A stretch of 64,000 nt of DNA from Collinsella aerofaciens. GTDB taxonomy: Bacteria; Actinomycetota; Coriobacteriia; Coriobacteriales; Coriobacteriaceae. The stretch is from contig NZ_WQPL01000004.1 in assembly GCF_018785245.1 (NCBI RefSeq), forward strand, positions 1 through 64,000, written 5' to 3'. The notes below the pieces were generated by a model, which saw nothing but the letters and a program-made list of their open reading frames with translations, did no database searches and was not told the DNA's origin. Both the position numbers and the translations under genes were made by a program. Every line of letters begins with the position of its first letter. Within the stretch, counting starts at the first letter, position 1. Positions 53,363 through 62,568 of the stretch are shown piece after piece.

Positions 53363-53842
53363 TTAGTTGGTATGTCCGCCGCCCGCTGTCATCTGAGCCG
53401 CGTGCTCCAGCTGGTCCGCTATGGCCTCCCAGCTTTCGCGGGCGGCCTTCGTAGAACCGGGAAAGTTTACGACAAGCGTATGACCTCGTTGCATGCAAAT
53501 AGCGCGCGAGAGCATGGCGCGGCGCGTCTTGGTCATCGAGTACGCGCGAATCGCCTCTGCAATACCCGGCACATCGCGGTCGCAGACGGCACGCGTCGCC
53601 TCGGGCGTCACATCGCGCATCGAAAGCCCCGTGCCGCCGCAGGTGAGCACAACATTGGCGTGGCACTCATCGGCGGCTTCCACAATGGCATCACCAATCT
53701 CGCTGACGTCGTCGCGCACGACCACATGTGAGGCGACCGTCCAGCCCCGCGCCTCGATAAGTTCCTCGAGTGCGGCTCCAGCCTCGTCCTGGGCAAGATC
53801 GCGCGTATCCGAGCACGTCACAATCGAAATCTTCAACTCCAT
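53363..53842 (-). CDS. mogA: Molybdopterin adenylyltransferase MogA/MoaB family
   Basis: This 159-residue protein adenylates molybdopterin before metal insertion. Characteristic motifs are VVLTCGGTGLSMRDVTPEA (GGTG loop) and VVNFPGS. Start is ATG 53842 (MELKISIVTCSD) with AGGAGG upstream, 10 bases after moeA ends; the open frame upstream belongs to the moeA end. MogA and MoaB cannot be told apart from the sequence alone. Confidence 0.88.
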   Translation of the reverse strand: MELKISIVTCSDTRDLAQDEAGAALEELIEARGWTVASHVVVRDDVSEIGDAIVEAADECHANVVLTCGGTGLSMRDVTPEATRAVCDRDVPGIAEAIRAYSMTKTRRAMLSRAICMQRGHTLVVNFPGSTKAARESWEAIADQLEHAAQMTAGGGHTN

Positions 53843-53852
53843 AGCGATCCTC

Positions 53853-55115
53853 CTATAGCACCGTTCCCTCAGGCAGGTCGACACGCACGACGTCCACGAC
53901 ATCTCCCGCCTTGAGCTCGCACGGTCCTTCGTCAATACGCAGCAGGCAGTTGGCCCGCTGCATCGTGCCGAGCAGCGCCGAATTCTGCGTCTTGGCCTCG
54001 GTCACCAACAGCTCACCGGTCTCGGGGTCGCGCGAAACCGTGGCGCGATCGAAGAAGCGTCGGTCCTGGCGCTTTTTCACACCGTGGGTAAGAACCGCTC
54101 GCTGCACGGGGCGCGCCCCCTCGGCAAAACCACGCATCTTGCGAATCGCCGGGCGCGCGAGCATCTCAAAGCCCACATACGCCGCGGCCGGATTGCCTGA
54201 AAGCCCCAGGTAGGGCTTACCCCCGAGCAAGCCAAACGTGATGGCCTTGCCCGGACGCATCGAAATGCGGTCAAACAGCACCTCGCCCTCGCGCCGGACG
54301 AGCGCCGTCACGTAGTCATAATCGCCCGCCGAGGCACCGCCGCTCGTAATGACAAAATCGCACTCCTGCACGGCGCGATGCACCAGCTCGGCAATCGCCT
54401 GCCCATCATCGGGCGCAATGCCGTAGAACACGGGCTCGGCCCCGGCATCAAGTGCCTCGGCCATTAACGCCGAGGAGTTGGAATCGCGAATCTGACCGCG
54501 CGCCGGTACCTTACTCGGTGCGACCAGTTCCGTGCCCAGCGAGATAATGCCCACGCGTGGGGCAGCGTGCACCTTCACACTCGCGTATCCGGCGCTTGCC
54601 AGCAGACCCGCGCCCGCCGGAGCCACGACCTCGCCGGCGTGCATCACAACATCGCCGGCATGAGCCTCCTCGGCGGCAGAGCGAACGTTCTCCCCTACCC
54701 TGGCAGGCGCCGAGAAGCGAACGTGCGAGCCCTCGTTGCCGTCGCCATCGAGCACGTCGACGATCTCGTACTTCACCACGGCATCGGCACCTTCGGGTAC
54801 CGGCGCGCCCGTCATGATGCGGACTGTCTCGCCCGCGCCGATTGTGCCCCCAAACACATGACCCGCGGCCTCGTGTCCGATAACGTCGAGCGTCACTGGC
54901 GCCTCGCCAGATGCCTGCACCAAGTCCGCCGAGCGCACGGCATATCCGTCCATAGCGCTGTTGGCAAACGGCGAGATGTCGATATCGGCCACCGCATCCT
55001 TGGCCAAGGGAAGACCGGCGGCCTGCCACACGGGAATCTCGACGAGATCGGTCGGAGCAACGTGCGACAGGACAATCGACTGTGCGTCATCCAGTGGAAT
55101 AAGTTTCTCTGCCAT
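53853..55115 (-). CDS. moeA: Molybdopterin molybdenumtransferase
   Basis: MoeA (420 residues) inserts molybdenum into adenylated molybdopterin. The four-domain layout is visible: N-terminal SPFANSAMDGYAVRSAD, MTGAPVPEGADAVVKYE, the MogA-like central domain with ITSGGASAGDYDYV, GLLGGKPYLGLSGNPAAAYVGFE and the C-terminal domain IV. The ATG at 55115 (MAEKLIPLD) has AAGAGG upstream. It is transcribed with mogA towards modABC, though a gap and terminator separate them. Confidence 0.93.
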   Translation of the reverse strand: MAEKLIPLDDAQSIVLSHVAPTDLVEIPVWQAAGLPLAKDAVADIDISPFANSAMDGYAVRSADLVQASGEAPVTLDVIGHEAAGHVFGGTIGAGETVRIMTGAPVPEGADAVVKYEIVDVLDGDGNEGSHVRFSAPARVGENVRSAAEEAHAGDVVMHAGEVVAPAGAGLLASAGYASVKVHAAPRVGIISLGTELVAPSKVPARGQIRDSNSSALMAEALDAGAEPVFYGIAPDDGQAIAELVHRAVQECDFVITSGGASAGDYDYVTALVRREGEVLFDRISMRPGKAITFGLLGGKPYLGLSGNPAAAYVGFEMLARPAIRKMRGFAEGARPVQRAVLTHGVKKRQDRRFFDRATVSRDPETGELLVTEAKTQNSALLGTMQRANCLLRIDEGPCELKAGDVVDVVRVDLPEGTVL

Positions 55116-55290
55116 ATGCACCTCTTAATGCCACGGCGCACAACAGGGGCGCCGTTTCTTTATGCTTGTCTCAGTATAATCCCCCGACGCACGACCGCGA
55201 CTCGGCCCGTACCCGCAAATACACCTGTCGGTTGCAGGCCGCGAAACAGAATAGAAACCAACCCACCGGCTCGTCGCGTTTACCGCGTTT

Positions 55291-55296
55291 TATAAT
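55291..55296 (+). promoter_or_regulatory. -10 element of the CLC gene
   Basis: A perfect TATAAT lies 30 bases upstream of the CLC start codon; the -35 position is not recognisable. Confidence 0.5.
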
Positions 55297-55325
55297 GCTT
55301 GCGTTGCAACCTAAAAGAGGAACAT

Positions 55326-56747
55326 ATGGCTCATAACGACAAACCCGAAAGCGCAAACGAGACGCAGGATCATTCTCAACCGCTCGACGCCGGCGGCTTT
55401 TTCTCCCTTAACGACGTCATCATGGCAGGCAGGCATCAGCTCACCCGCTCCGAGCAGCTCTTGGCCGCCGACACACGCCGCAACGCCCGCAACCTGTTTG
55501 CAAGCGCCAAACTGCTCGCGCTCGTCGTCATCGTCTCGCTCGCCATGGGCGTTGCCGCTTGGGCGTTTTTGGCCTCGCTGAATATCGCGACCGATTATCG
55601 TGAGCACCATGCGTGGGTCTACGCCTTGCTTCCCGTTGTGGGCGTTGCCACCGCATGGGTGTACAAAAACCACGGTCTCGCCGCCAAGCGTGGCAACAAC
55701 CTGGTCATCGACTCCGCTCTGGGCACACGCCTCATCCATATGCGCATGGCCGTCCTCACGTTTGTGTGCTCCACGCTCACGCACCTAACGGGCGGATCGG
55801 CCGGTCGCGAGGGAGCCGCGGTGCAGATCGGCGGCACCATCGCCAGCAACATCTCGAGCCTCGCCCACCTCGAAAAGCATGACCATCACGACCTCATGCT
55901 CGCCGGCATCTCGTCGGCCTTTGGCGCCGTATTCGGTTCGCCCCTTGCCGGAGCTTTCTTTGGCATGGAGATGTGCTTTATCGGCAAAATCGACTACACC
56001 GCAGGCATCTACTGCCTGGTCGCCTCGTTTACCGGCTACTTTACATCACTCGCCCTGGGTACCGAGTACGAAGCGAATGTCATCGCCAGCGTTCCCAACA
56101 TGACACCCAAAACGGTTGTCATCGTTGTTATCAGCGCCATTATCTTCGGTCTGACGGCACGCCTCTTTGCCTGGTCGGTTCGAACCGTCAAGAGCCTGTA
56201 CGGTCGCTTTATCACCAATTACCTCGTTCGCGCACTCATCGGCGCGCTCGTGGTTCTCGCGGTCTATGCGATGCTTGACGCCTGGGAGTATGCCGGCCTT
56301 TCCACGTGGCTTTCGGGTGCCGGGTTTGCCGGCAAGACTACCCTCGCCGACGCCGCCATCAAGCTCGTCGTAACGGCGCTCACCCTGGGCGCCGGCTTCC
56401 AAGGCGGCGAGGTCACGCCCCTGTTTGGCATCGGTGCGGCACTCGGTGGCTGGATCGGTTGCCTTACCGGGCTCGACCCCAGTTTTCTGGCGGCTCTCGG
56501 CATGCTCGGCGTGTTCTGCGCCGGCCTCAACGTGCCCATCACCACCTGCATGATGGCCATCGACCTGTTCCACGGCACGGCCGCCGGGTTCTTTGTCATC
56601 GTGGCCTTTATCAGCTACCTAACCGCCGGACACCGCGGCGTGTACCCCGCCCAGCGCATCATCTCGCCCAAGCGCCGTTCGCTTATTGTGGATGAGGGCG
56701 GTACGGTAGCGGATGCTATCGAGCGCCACAACGACCTGATAGAGTAG
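55326..56747 (+). CDS. CLC-family anion channel/antiporter, possibly the fluoride type
   Basis: This 473-residue protein has about 10 hydrophobic helices and the CLC motif GREGAAVQIGG near residue 160. In place of the chloride motif GSGIP it has KRGNNLVIDS, and GGEVTPLFGIG in place of GxFxP, both reminiscent of fluoride-exporting CLC-F proteins. A fluoride riboswitch is not seen upstream. The first 70 residues are a polar cytoplasmic tail. AAGAGG precedes the ATG. If it is CLC-F it exports fluoride by proton exchange; otherwise it is a chloride antiporter. Confidence 0.75.
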   Translation: MAHNDKPESANETQDHSQPLDAGGFFSLNDVIMAGRHQLTRSEQLLAADTRRNARNLFASAKLLALVVIVSLAMGVAAWAFLASLNIATDYREHHAWVYALLPVVGVATAWVYKNHGLAAKRGNNLVIDSALGTRLIHMRMAVLTFVCSTLTHLTGGSAGREGAAVQIGGTIASNISSLAHLEKHDHHDLMLAGISSAFGAVFGSPLAGAFFGMEMCFIGKIDYTAGIYCLVASFTGYFTSLALGTEYEANVIASVPNMTPKTVVIVVISAIIFGLTARLFAWSVRTVKSLYGRFITNYLVRALIGALVVLAVYAMLDAWEYAGLSTWLSGAGFAGKTTLADAAIKLVVTALTLGAGFQGGEVTPLFGIGAALGGWIGCLTGLDPSFLAALGMLGVFCAGLNVPITTCMMAIDLFHGTAAGFFVIVAFISYLTAGHRGVYPAQRIISPKRRSLIVDEGGTVADAIERHNDLIE

Positions 56748-56834
56748 ACGTAAGCATTCGACGTGCAGCCACAATCGGGGGCAATTCGACCTGAGAGCGA
56801 CCGCACCGTCACGTCATACGCCGGGAGTCGCCCC

Positions 56835-57797
56835 ATGCACGCAACTGATTTTGGCCGCACGCTCATCATCGCCAACCCCGCCGCCCAGTCGGGTGCGGCG
56901 CGCGAAGTTGCCGAGCGCCTGCAGCGCTTTTTGGATATGACCGCGCGCGCATCCCAGTTTGACTTGGTGCTTACCGAGCACATGGGACACGCCAAAGAGC
57001 TGGCCGCCCAGGCAACGGACTATCGCACCGTTATCGCACTCGGCGGCGACGGCGTGATCCACGAGGTCGTCAACGGGCTTATGACGCAAAAGGAGGACGC
57101 CCGCCCCGCTCTTGCCGTCCTGCCCGTGGGCTCCGGCAACGATTTTGCCCAGACGCTCGGCATCGACGATTTCTCCGGCAAGGATTTTGGCGCGCTGCTC
57201 ACCTGCGAGCTGCAGCGTCAGGACATCGGGCGCATTCGCTCTTGGAGCCCTGCGAGCGGCAGCGGCGAGGCTACCGTTGAGTACTTCGACCAGACGCTTT
57301 CGATCGGCATCGATGCCGCCATCGGCCTGGGCACCACCGAGCTGCGCAAAAAGACGGGTCTCACCGGCGCGCCGCTCTACACCCTCTCGGGACTTGAGCA
57401 GTTTGGCCTACGCTATCGCAACTACCCCATGACAGTCAGCTTTGACGGGGCGCCCGCCGAGCGCGTGAGGGCGATCATCATGGCGATTCAGCTGGGTCCT
57501 ACCTATGGCTCGGGCTATCGCATCTGCCCCGACGCCGACCCCTATGACGGTATGTTCGACGTCTGCTACGCCTGCGGCCCCGTTCCGCGCGCGGTCGCGC
57601 TTCCCATGTTCCTTTCGGCCAAAGATGGCCACCATACCAAGCTGCCACCGGTTCGCATGCGCCGCTGTCGCCATGCCGAGCTTACCTTTGAGGAGCCCGA
57701 CTACCCCATCCAGGCCGACGGCGAGCCCATCGTCGCCTCGCGCATCGAGGTCGACATCCTTCCCGCCGCCCTCGAGGTCTGGCACCCTACCCGCTAA
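56835..57797 (+). CDS. Diacylglycerol kinase-family lipid kinase (YegS/DagK-like)
   Basis: This 320-residue protein phosphorylates diacylglycerol or another lipid. Motifs are IANPAAQSGAA, ALGGDGVIHEVVNGL (the GGDG nucleotide loop) and PVGSGNDFAQTLG. No membrane segment is visible, as usual. ATG 56835 (MHATDFGRTLIIANP) follows GGGAG by 8 bases; the open frame upstream is not family-like. It lies 87 bases after the CLC gene, in the same direction, and is followed by a hairpin repeat. Confidence 0.88.
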   Translation: MHATDFGRTLIIANPAAQSGAAREVAERLQRFLDMTARASQFDLVLTEHMGHAKELAAQATDYRTVIALGGDGVIHEVVNGLMTQKEDARPALAVLPVGSGNDFAQTLGIDDFSGKDFGALLTCELQRQDIGRIRSWSPASGSGEATVEYFDQTLSIGIDAAIGLGTTELRKKTGLTGAPLYTLSGLEQFGLRYRNYPMTVSFDGAPAERVRAIIMAIQLGPTYGSGYRICPDADPYDGMFDVCYACGPVPRAVALPMFLSAKDGHHTKLPPVRMRRCRHAELTFEEPDYPIQADGEPIVASRIEVDILPAALEVWHPTR

Positions 57798-57804
57798 CCA
57801 CCCC

Positions 57805-57875
57805 TAAGTTGCGGTGAAATAGGGACTGTTTATGCAGGTAAAGCTGCAAAACAGTCCCTATTTCACCGCAACTTA
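57805..57875. repeat. GTTGCGGTGAAATAG hairpin family, copy 6
   Basis: A perfect 27-bp stem starts TAAGTTGCGGTGAAATAGGG (57805) and ends at 57875, with a 17-base loop. It lies between convergent dagK-like and GGQ genes. Confidence 0.9.
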
Positions 57876-57884
57876 TTAAGAAGA

Positions 57885-58265
57885 TCATTCCTCCCCGCCC
57901 GGCTTACGACGGTTGGCCTTTTTAATGGCGTTGAAGTGTTTGTCATTGAGCCTGCGCTGGCGAGAGCGCTGAGGCACTTTGGTCTTGACGCGACGGCGCG
58001 GTGGACGGCCACGACGCTCAAGCTCTGCCCTCAGCTTACGCAAACAGCAGCTGCGATTCTGAAACTGACTACGGCTCTCGCGCGCCGTCACGGTAATCCC
58101 CGAAGGGATATGTTTCATGCGCACCGCCGAGTCCGTCGTGTTCACGCCCTGTCCGCCCGGACCTGTCGCGCGAAACACCTGCACCTCGCAATCGCGCGCC
58201 AACTCCTCGACCGACATCTCGGCATAGCGCGCATACTCGCGCCATCCCATCTTGTTCTCATCCAT
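57885..58265 (-). CDS. GGQ-domain release factor-like protein
   Basis: This 126-residue protein consists of a class I release factor catalytic domain: [21 protein letters not shown] (GGQ tripeptide for peptidyl-tRNA hydrolysis) followed by [15 protein letters not shown] and a very basic C-terminal tail ([19 protein letters not shown]). It lacks a stop-codon recognition domain, like ArfB or other ribosome-rescue hydrolases. The ATG at 58265 has GGGGAGG 7 bases upstream; upstream open frame through the palindrome is rejected. Rescue of stalled ribosomes is likely but not shown. Confidence 0.8.
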   Translation of the reverse strand: MDENKMGWREYARYAEMSVEELARDCEVQVFRATGPGGQGVNTTDSAVRMKHIPSGITVTARESRSQFQNRSCCLRKLRAELERRGRPPRRRVKTKVPQRSRQRRLNDKHFNAIKKANRRKPGGEE

Positions 58266-58284
58266 ATCAACACCTCCCCTCATA

Positions 58285-58321
58285 CAAAAAATGTGACAAA
58301 GGGACAGTCCCTTTGTCACAT
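58285..58321 (-). terminator. xpt terminator, TGTGACAAAGGG palindrome copy 2
   Basis: A 15-bp perfect palindrome starting ATGTGACAAAGGGAC is followed on the minus strand by TTTTTTG, 28 bases past the xpt stop. It is a near copy of the element at 1219-1251, here clearly usable as a terminator. Confidence 0.8.
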
Positions 58322-58348
58322 CGCATACCAATCGCTTGTGTTGCGCGC

Positions 58349-58927
58349 CTAGGCGAACGTGATCTCGCCGTTCTCGCAGTCCATTTCGGCGATACGGGCC
58401 AGGCTCTCAACGCGGAAGCCGCGCTCGCGGAGCTTATCGCCACCGCCCTGGAAGCCCTTCTCCACCGCAATGCCAATGCCGGCAACCTCGGCGCCCGCGG
58501 CCTCGCAGATCTTGATAAGGCCCTCGAGCGCGCAGCCGTTGGCCAGGAAGTCGTCGATAATCAGGACCTTGTCGCCCTCGGACAGGAAGCGCTTGCCAAC
58601 GATGACCGGGTACTCCTTCTGCTTGGTAAAGGAGTAGATGGTCGTGGCATACTGCTCGCCGTCGAGGTTGATGGACTGGGCCTTCTTGGCAAAGACCACC
58701 GGCACGCCGCCAAAATGCTGAGCCGCGATGCAGGCCATACCAATGCCCGAAGCCTCGATCGTCAGGATCTTGTTGATCTCGACACCCTCGAACAGACGGG
58801 CCCACTCGGCACCCATGTGGTCGAACAGCTCAACGTCGCACTGGTGGTTGAGGAAGGCATCAACCTTAAGGACGTTACCGGCCTTTACGATGCCGTCATG
58901 GCGAATACGATCCTCAAGCTCCTGCAT
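58349..58927 (-). CDS. xpt: Xanthine phosphoribosyltransferase
   Basis: Xpt (192 residues) converts xanthine and PRPP to XMP. The PRPP loop is [18 protein letters not shown], preceded by [16 protein letters not shown] and followed by [14 protein letters not shown]. Length and the N-terminal HQCDVELF match the B. subtilis-type enzyme. AAGGGG precedes the ATG. No purine riboswitch is recognisable in 58928-59080. It would salvage xanthine, the same compound a purine-type molybdenum hydroxylase could act on. Confidence 0.93.
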   Translation of the reverse strand: MQELEDRIRHDGIVKAGNVLKVDAFLNHQCDVELFDHMGAEWARLFEGVEINKILTIEASGIGMACIAAQHFGGVPVVFAKKAQSINLDGEQYATTIYSFTKQKEYPVIVGKRFLSEGDKVLIIDDFLANGCALEGLIKICEAAGAEVAGIGIAVEKGFQGGGDKLRERGFRVESLARIAEMDCENGEITFA

Positions 58928-59046
58928 GGCGCAACCCCTTCTCGCGGCAACGATACCGCGCGATTAATAAACGTTGTTCGATAGTCTACCACGGACCGAC
59001 CCCCGCCCGCCCCACAAGCCACATCGCACCATAAAGCTGCAAGACC

Positions 59047-59059
59047 AGTAGATAGGCCC
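59047..59059. repeat. Fragment of the CTACTACGTTT inverted-repeat element
   Basis: AGTAGATAGGCCC is identical to 1402-1414, followed by further similarity (ATTCATGGCAAG against ATTTCGTGACAAG). It looks like one half of the element at 1279-1410. Confidence 0.45.
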
Positions 59060-59088
59060 GATTCATGGCAAGCCTGCCCCCCCACAAG

Positions 59089-60393
59089 CTAATGGCGGGC
59101 GCGTATCCTCACCAAACGCACTATGGCAAGCGCAAAGCCCACGGCGGCCACAGCCATGAGCACGTAGAACACCGAACGGAAACCAAACAGGAACACATCC
59201 GGACGACCTGCAACAAAACTGGTCACGACCTCGCCCATCGCCACGCTCATCTGCCCATACAGGATATGCGACGCCACCGTAATACCGAGTGCCATGCCGG
59301 CGTAGCGCGCCAAACTGCCCAAGCTGCCCGCAAAGCCGAGCGCTTCGCGCGGAGCCGAACCCATATACAGCGAGTTGTTGGGGCTCTGGAAAATCGACGT
59401 GCCGCACGACATAAATGCGACGCAGCACACGATCACAGGGATAGAAGAGTGCTCGTCAAGCGTGCTTACCGCAAAGAGACCGCACACATACACGCCCAGG
59501 CCGACCGCCGTGGGGCCCTCGCAGCCGACACGGTCCGAAACCGTTCCCGAAAGCGGGCCGATAAAGGCATTCACCATTGGCAGCGCCAAAAACAGCAGGC
59601 CCGAAACGTCAGACCCAAACCCATGCGCGTCCTGAAAATAGAACGGCAGAATAAACTCGGATGCGCCAATACCAACGAACACGATGAGCATGCAGGCAAG
59701 GTTGATGGTGAAGGCCGAATTTGCAAAGCAGCGACGAGCGGCCTCGATCAGGGACATGGGGCGTTCGCCGGCCTCTGGCCTAACATGCGGCAGCGTGTAG
59801 AGTCCCACGATAAACGAGATCACGCCAATGGGCAGGTTGATGAGGAAGATGCTCTCCCAGGGAAAGCTTGCCACCAGCATGCCGCCGAGCACGGGGCCAC
59901 ACATCATGCCGAGGGCCACGAAGGTCGCGAGAATACCCATGGCACGGCCTCGTTCGCGTGCCGGAAACGACTCGGTAATGATACCCATGTTGTTAGCCAT
60001 GGCCGCCGCGCAACCGACGCCCTGAACAATGCGTGCCAGGATAAGAACCTCGAGCGAGGCCGAAAGGCCGCACAGCAGCGAACCGACCGAAAAGACGATG
60101 ACGCCCAGCTGGAACACATTCACCTTGCCACGCACGTCGCCCAGACGGCCAAACGGCAACATAGCCACGCAAGTCGCAAGCAGATACACCGAGCTTACCA
60201 GCTGAATGCGATCGAGGCCCACGCCCAGCTCCTTTTGCATCACGGGCAGCGCCACGGTCACGACGGTCGAATCCAGACACACCATAAACGTCATGATGAG
60301 CACGGTAAACAGAATCGCCCACTTGTTCTTGCCATGGGTGTCGCCCTCTAGGGCAATGTGTTCGCGGCGCAGCTGCTCGGCAGTTTTCTCCAT
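59089..60393 (-). CDS. MFS transporter, drug:H+ antiporter-like (14-helix type family)
   Basis: This 434-residue membrane protein has about 12 helices. The N-terminal motif C region reads MVCLDSTVVTVALPVMQKELG, typical of EmrB/QacA drug exporters, and the loop GRLGDVRGKVNVFQLG is motif A. ATG 60393 (MEKTAEQL) has AAAGG 7 bases upstream. A terminator separates it from metY. Substrate is unknown; drug or metabolite export. Confidence 0.85.
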   Translation of the reverse strand: MEKTAEQLRREHIALEGDTHGKNKWAILFTVLIMTFMVCLDSTVVTVALPVMQKELGVGLDRIQLVSSVYLLATCVAMLPFGRLGDVRGKVNVFQLGVIVFSVGSLLCGLSASLEVLILARIVQGVGCAAAMANNMGIITESFPARERGRAMGILATFVALGMMCGPVLGGMLVASFPWESIFLINLPIGVISFIVGLYTLPHVRPEAGERPMSLIEAARRCFANSAFTINLACMLIVFVGIGASEFILPFYFQDAHGFGSDVSGLLFLALPMVNAFIGPLSGTVSDRVGCEGPTAVGLGVYVCGLFAVSTLDEHSSIPVIVCCVAFMSCGTSIFQSPNNSLYMGSAPREALGFAGSLGSLARYAGMALGITVASHILYGQMSVAMGEVVTSFVAGRPDVFLFGFRSVFYVLMAVAAVGFALAIVRLVRIRARH

Positions 60394-60418
60394 GTATATC
60401 CTTTCTATCGTGCAACGC

Positions 60419-60464
60419 AAAAACGGGACCCCAATCGCCTACAAACGGACACGATCGGGGTCCC
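60419..60464 (-). terminator. metY terminator
   Basis: GGGACCCCGATCG pairs with CGATTGGGGTCCC (one G-U) over a 14-base loop and is followed by GTTTTTG on the minus strand. It lies between metY and the MFS gene. Confidence 0.9.
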
Positions 60465-60534
60465 GCCTACGGAATCGGAACTATGAGGACGTCGTCAGCC
60501 GAAAAGCCGTCCCACGCCTCGCACGCACGCTAGC

Positions 60535-61818
60535 CTAGCACTGCTCGAGCGCCTGCTCAAGGTCGGCAATCAGATCGGCCGTGTCCTCAAGGCCGCACGA
60601 CAGGCGCACCATGTCAGCGGAGATGCCGCAGGCGATGAGCTCCTCGTCGTTCATCTGGCGATGGGTGGCGTTTGCCGGGTGCAGGCAGCAGGTGCGGGCA
60701 TCGGCCACGTGCGTGGCAATCTGGGCGAGCTTAAGACTCTTCATAAAGGTCTCGGCCGCCGCACGACCACCGGTAAAGCCAAAGCTCACGACGCCGCAGG
60801 TACCGTTGGGCATGTACTTCTGAGCCATGTCGTAGTACTTGTCGCCCTCCAGGCCCGGATAGCTCACGAAGCGCACTTTGGGGTGGCCCTGCAGGAACTT
60901 GGCGACCGCCAGACCGTTCTCGCAATGGCGCGGCATACGCACGTGCAGGCTCTCGAGCGAACTGTTCAGGAAGAAGGCCGCCTGCGGGTTCTGCATGGGG
61001 CCGAGGTCGCGCATGAGCTGCGCGGTTGCCTTGGTAATGAAGGCACCCTCGCGACCGAACTTCTCGGCATAGGTCACGCCGTGATAGCTCTCGTCGGGCG
61101 TGGTGAGACCCGGGAACTTGTCCGCATGGGCCATCCAGTCAAACTGGCCGTGATCGACGATCACGCCACCCAGGTAGGCCGCATGTCCATCCATGTACTT
61201 GGTGGTGGAGTGTGTAACGATGTCGGCGCCCCACTCAAAGGGACGGCACATCACGGGCGTCGGGAAGGTGTTGTCGACCATCAGCGGCACGCCGTGGTAG
61301 TGCGCGGCCTTGGCAAAGCGCTCAATATCGAGCACGGCAAGGGCGGGGTTGGCAATCGTCTCGCCAAAGACGAGCTTAGTATTGGGCTCAAAGGCTGCCT
61401 CGAGCTCCTCGTCGGAGCAGTCGGGGGCAACGAACGTGCAGGTCAGACCCATGCGGCCCATGGTGTGGGCGAGCAGGTTATACGTACCGCCGTAAATGGC
61501 AGAACTCGCGACCACATGATCGCCGGCACCGGCCACGTTAAAGATCGCGAGGAAATTCGCAGCCATGCCCGAGCTCGTGAGCATCGCGGCAGTGCCTCCC
61601 TCCATCTCGCAGATCTTGGCGGCAACCAGATCGCACGTGGGGTTCTGCAAACGGCTGTAGAAGTAGCCCGACTCCTCCAGGTCAAACAGCTTGCCCATAT
61701 GCTCCGACGTGTCGTACTTCCACGTGGTGGACTGGTAGATGGGCACCTGGCGCGGCTCGGCATCTCCCGGGTGATAGCCGCCCTGAACACATGTAGTACC
61801 GATAGTCTGCTCGCTCAT
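60535..61818 (-). CDS. metY: O-acetylhomoserine sulfhydrylase / aminocarboxypropyltransferase
   Basis: MetY (427 residues) makes homocysteine from O-acetylhomoserine and sulfide with PLP. The PLP lysine is in VTHSTTKYMDGH; GGTYNLL and SRLQNPTCDLVAAKICEMEGG are typical of the trans-sulfuration Cys/Met family. Length and the QVPIYQSTTWKYD N-terminus fit MetY rather than the shorter MetB. AAGGGAG precedes the ATG. No SAM riboswitch is seen in the 230 bases upstream. Confidence 0.93.
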   Translation of the reverse strand: MSEQTIGTTCVQGGYHPGDAEPRQVPIYQSTTWKYDTSEHMGKLFDLEESGYFYSRLQNPTCDLVAAKICEMEGGTAAMLTSSGMAANFLAIFNVAGAGDHVVASSAIYGGTYNLLAHTMGRMGLTCTFVAPDCSDEELEAAFEPNTKLVFGETIANPALAVLDIERFAKAAHYHGVPLMVDNTFPTPVMCRPFEWGADIVTHSTTKYMDGHAAYLGGVIVDHGQFDWMAHADKFPGLTTPDESYHGVTYAEKFGREGAFITKATAQLMRDLGPMQNPQAAFFLNSSLESLHVRMPRHCENGLAVAKFLQGHPKVRFVSYPGLEGDKYYDMAQKYMPNGTCGVVSFGFTGGRAAAETFMKSLKLAQIATHVADARTCCLHPANATHRQMNDEELIACGISADMVRLSCGLEDTADLIADLEQALEQC

Positions 61819-62049
61819 ATCTAGCTCCCTTGCCTGGGTTTTAGTTTTATTCGGTTCACGATACCGCTACCCTGCACCCCTCTCAACCCATCCCCAAGGT
61901 AGGTTAAGGGACAAATTCATCAGGGGTATTTATCTCAAGCCTTGGGCATTTGCTCGATAGATAAAAATGAGGCATACATGAAGCTCTCGATGATTACATG
62001 CCCCGTCACGGGTACCATAGGCGGGTACACCGTGACCAAGGAGACAACG

Positions 62050-62568
62050 ATGAAGCAGATCGATACCACCCAGCTCGACACCGCCGCCTGCCAGGCTCAG
62101 GCTGCCGAATACCACGCCCGCGGCTTTAACTGCGCACAGGCCGTTGCCTGCACGCTCGCACCTGCCGTCGGGCTCGACCCCCAGACCGCCTTTACCCTCA
62201 CCGAGGGCTTTGGCGCCGGCATGGGTGGCATGACCGAGACCTGCGGCGCCATCTCGGGCGCCGTGGCCATCATGGGCTTCGTGATGAGCGACGGCATGGA
62301 AAACCCCAAGACTAAGGGCCAGACCTACAAGCTGTCGCGCGAAATCGCCAAGCGTTTTGGCGAGAAGAACACGACGACCATCTGCGGCACGCTCAAAGGC
62401 ATCGGATCGGACAAGGGTCCGCTCCGCAGCTGTCCCGGCTGCATCGACGATGCCGTCGAGATCGCCTGCGATGTGCTAAAGCAGCTCGCCGAGCAAACGG
62501 CAGCAACAGAAAAACGACGGCCGTCGCGCTTGGAATCCATCCAAAAGCACGCCGGCCGTCGTCGTTAG
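62050..62568 (+). CDS. C_GCAxxG_C_C family redox protein
   Basis: This 172-residue protein shows the family cysteines: GFNCAQAVACTLAP, TETCGAISGAVAIMG, TTICGTLKGI and RSCPGCIDDAVEIAC. The family is common in anaerobes near electron-transfer genes and is of unknown biochemical role, probably a metal- or flavin-linked redox protein. ATG 62050 has AAGGAG 6 bases upstream. Its last 60 bases contain the terminator of yigZ on the opposite strand, and the two stops overlap. Confidence 0.85.
   Translation: MKQIDTTQLDTAACQAQAAEYHARGFNCAQAVACTLAPAVGLDPQTAFTLTEGFGAGMGGMTETCGAISGAVAIMGFVMSDGMENPKTKGQTYKLSREIAKRFGEKNTTTICGTLKGIGSDKGPLRSCPGCIDDAVEIACDVLKQLAEQTAATEKRRPSRLESIQKHAGRRR
62510..62562 (-). terminator. 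yigZ terminator embedded in the neighbouring coding region
   Basis: On the minus strand ACGACGGCCG pairs with CGGCCGTCGT over about 29 bases and is followed by TTTTTCTG. It lies inside the last 20 codons of the convergent C_GCAxxG_C_C gene. Confidence 0.75.

Noticed and set aside
55122-55325. Fluoride riboswitch upstream of the CLC gene
   Set aside because: The conserved crcB-motif strings and pseudoknot arms could not be found on the plus strand.
58928-59080. Purine riboswitch upstream of xpt
   Set aside because: No three-way junction with the conserved loop sequences is visible in this GC-rich leader.
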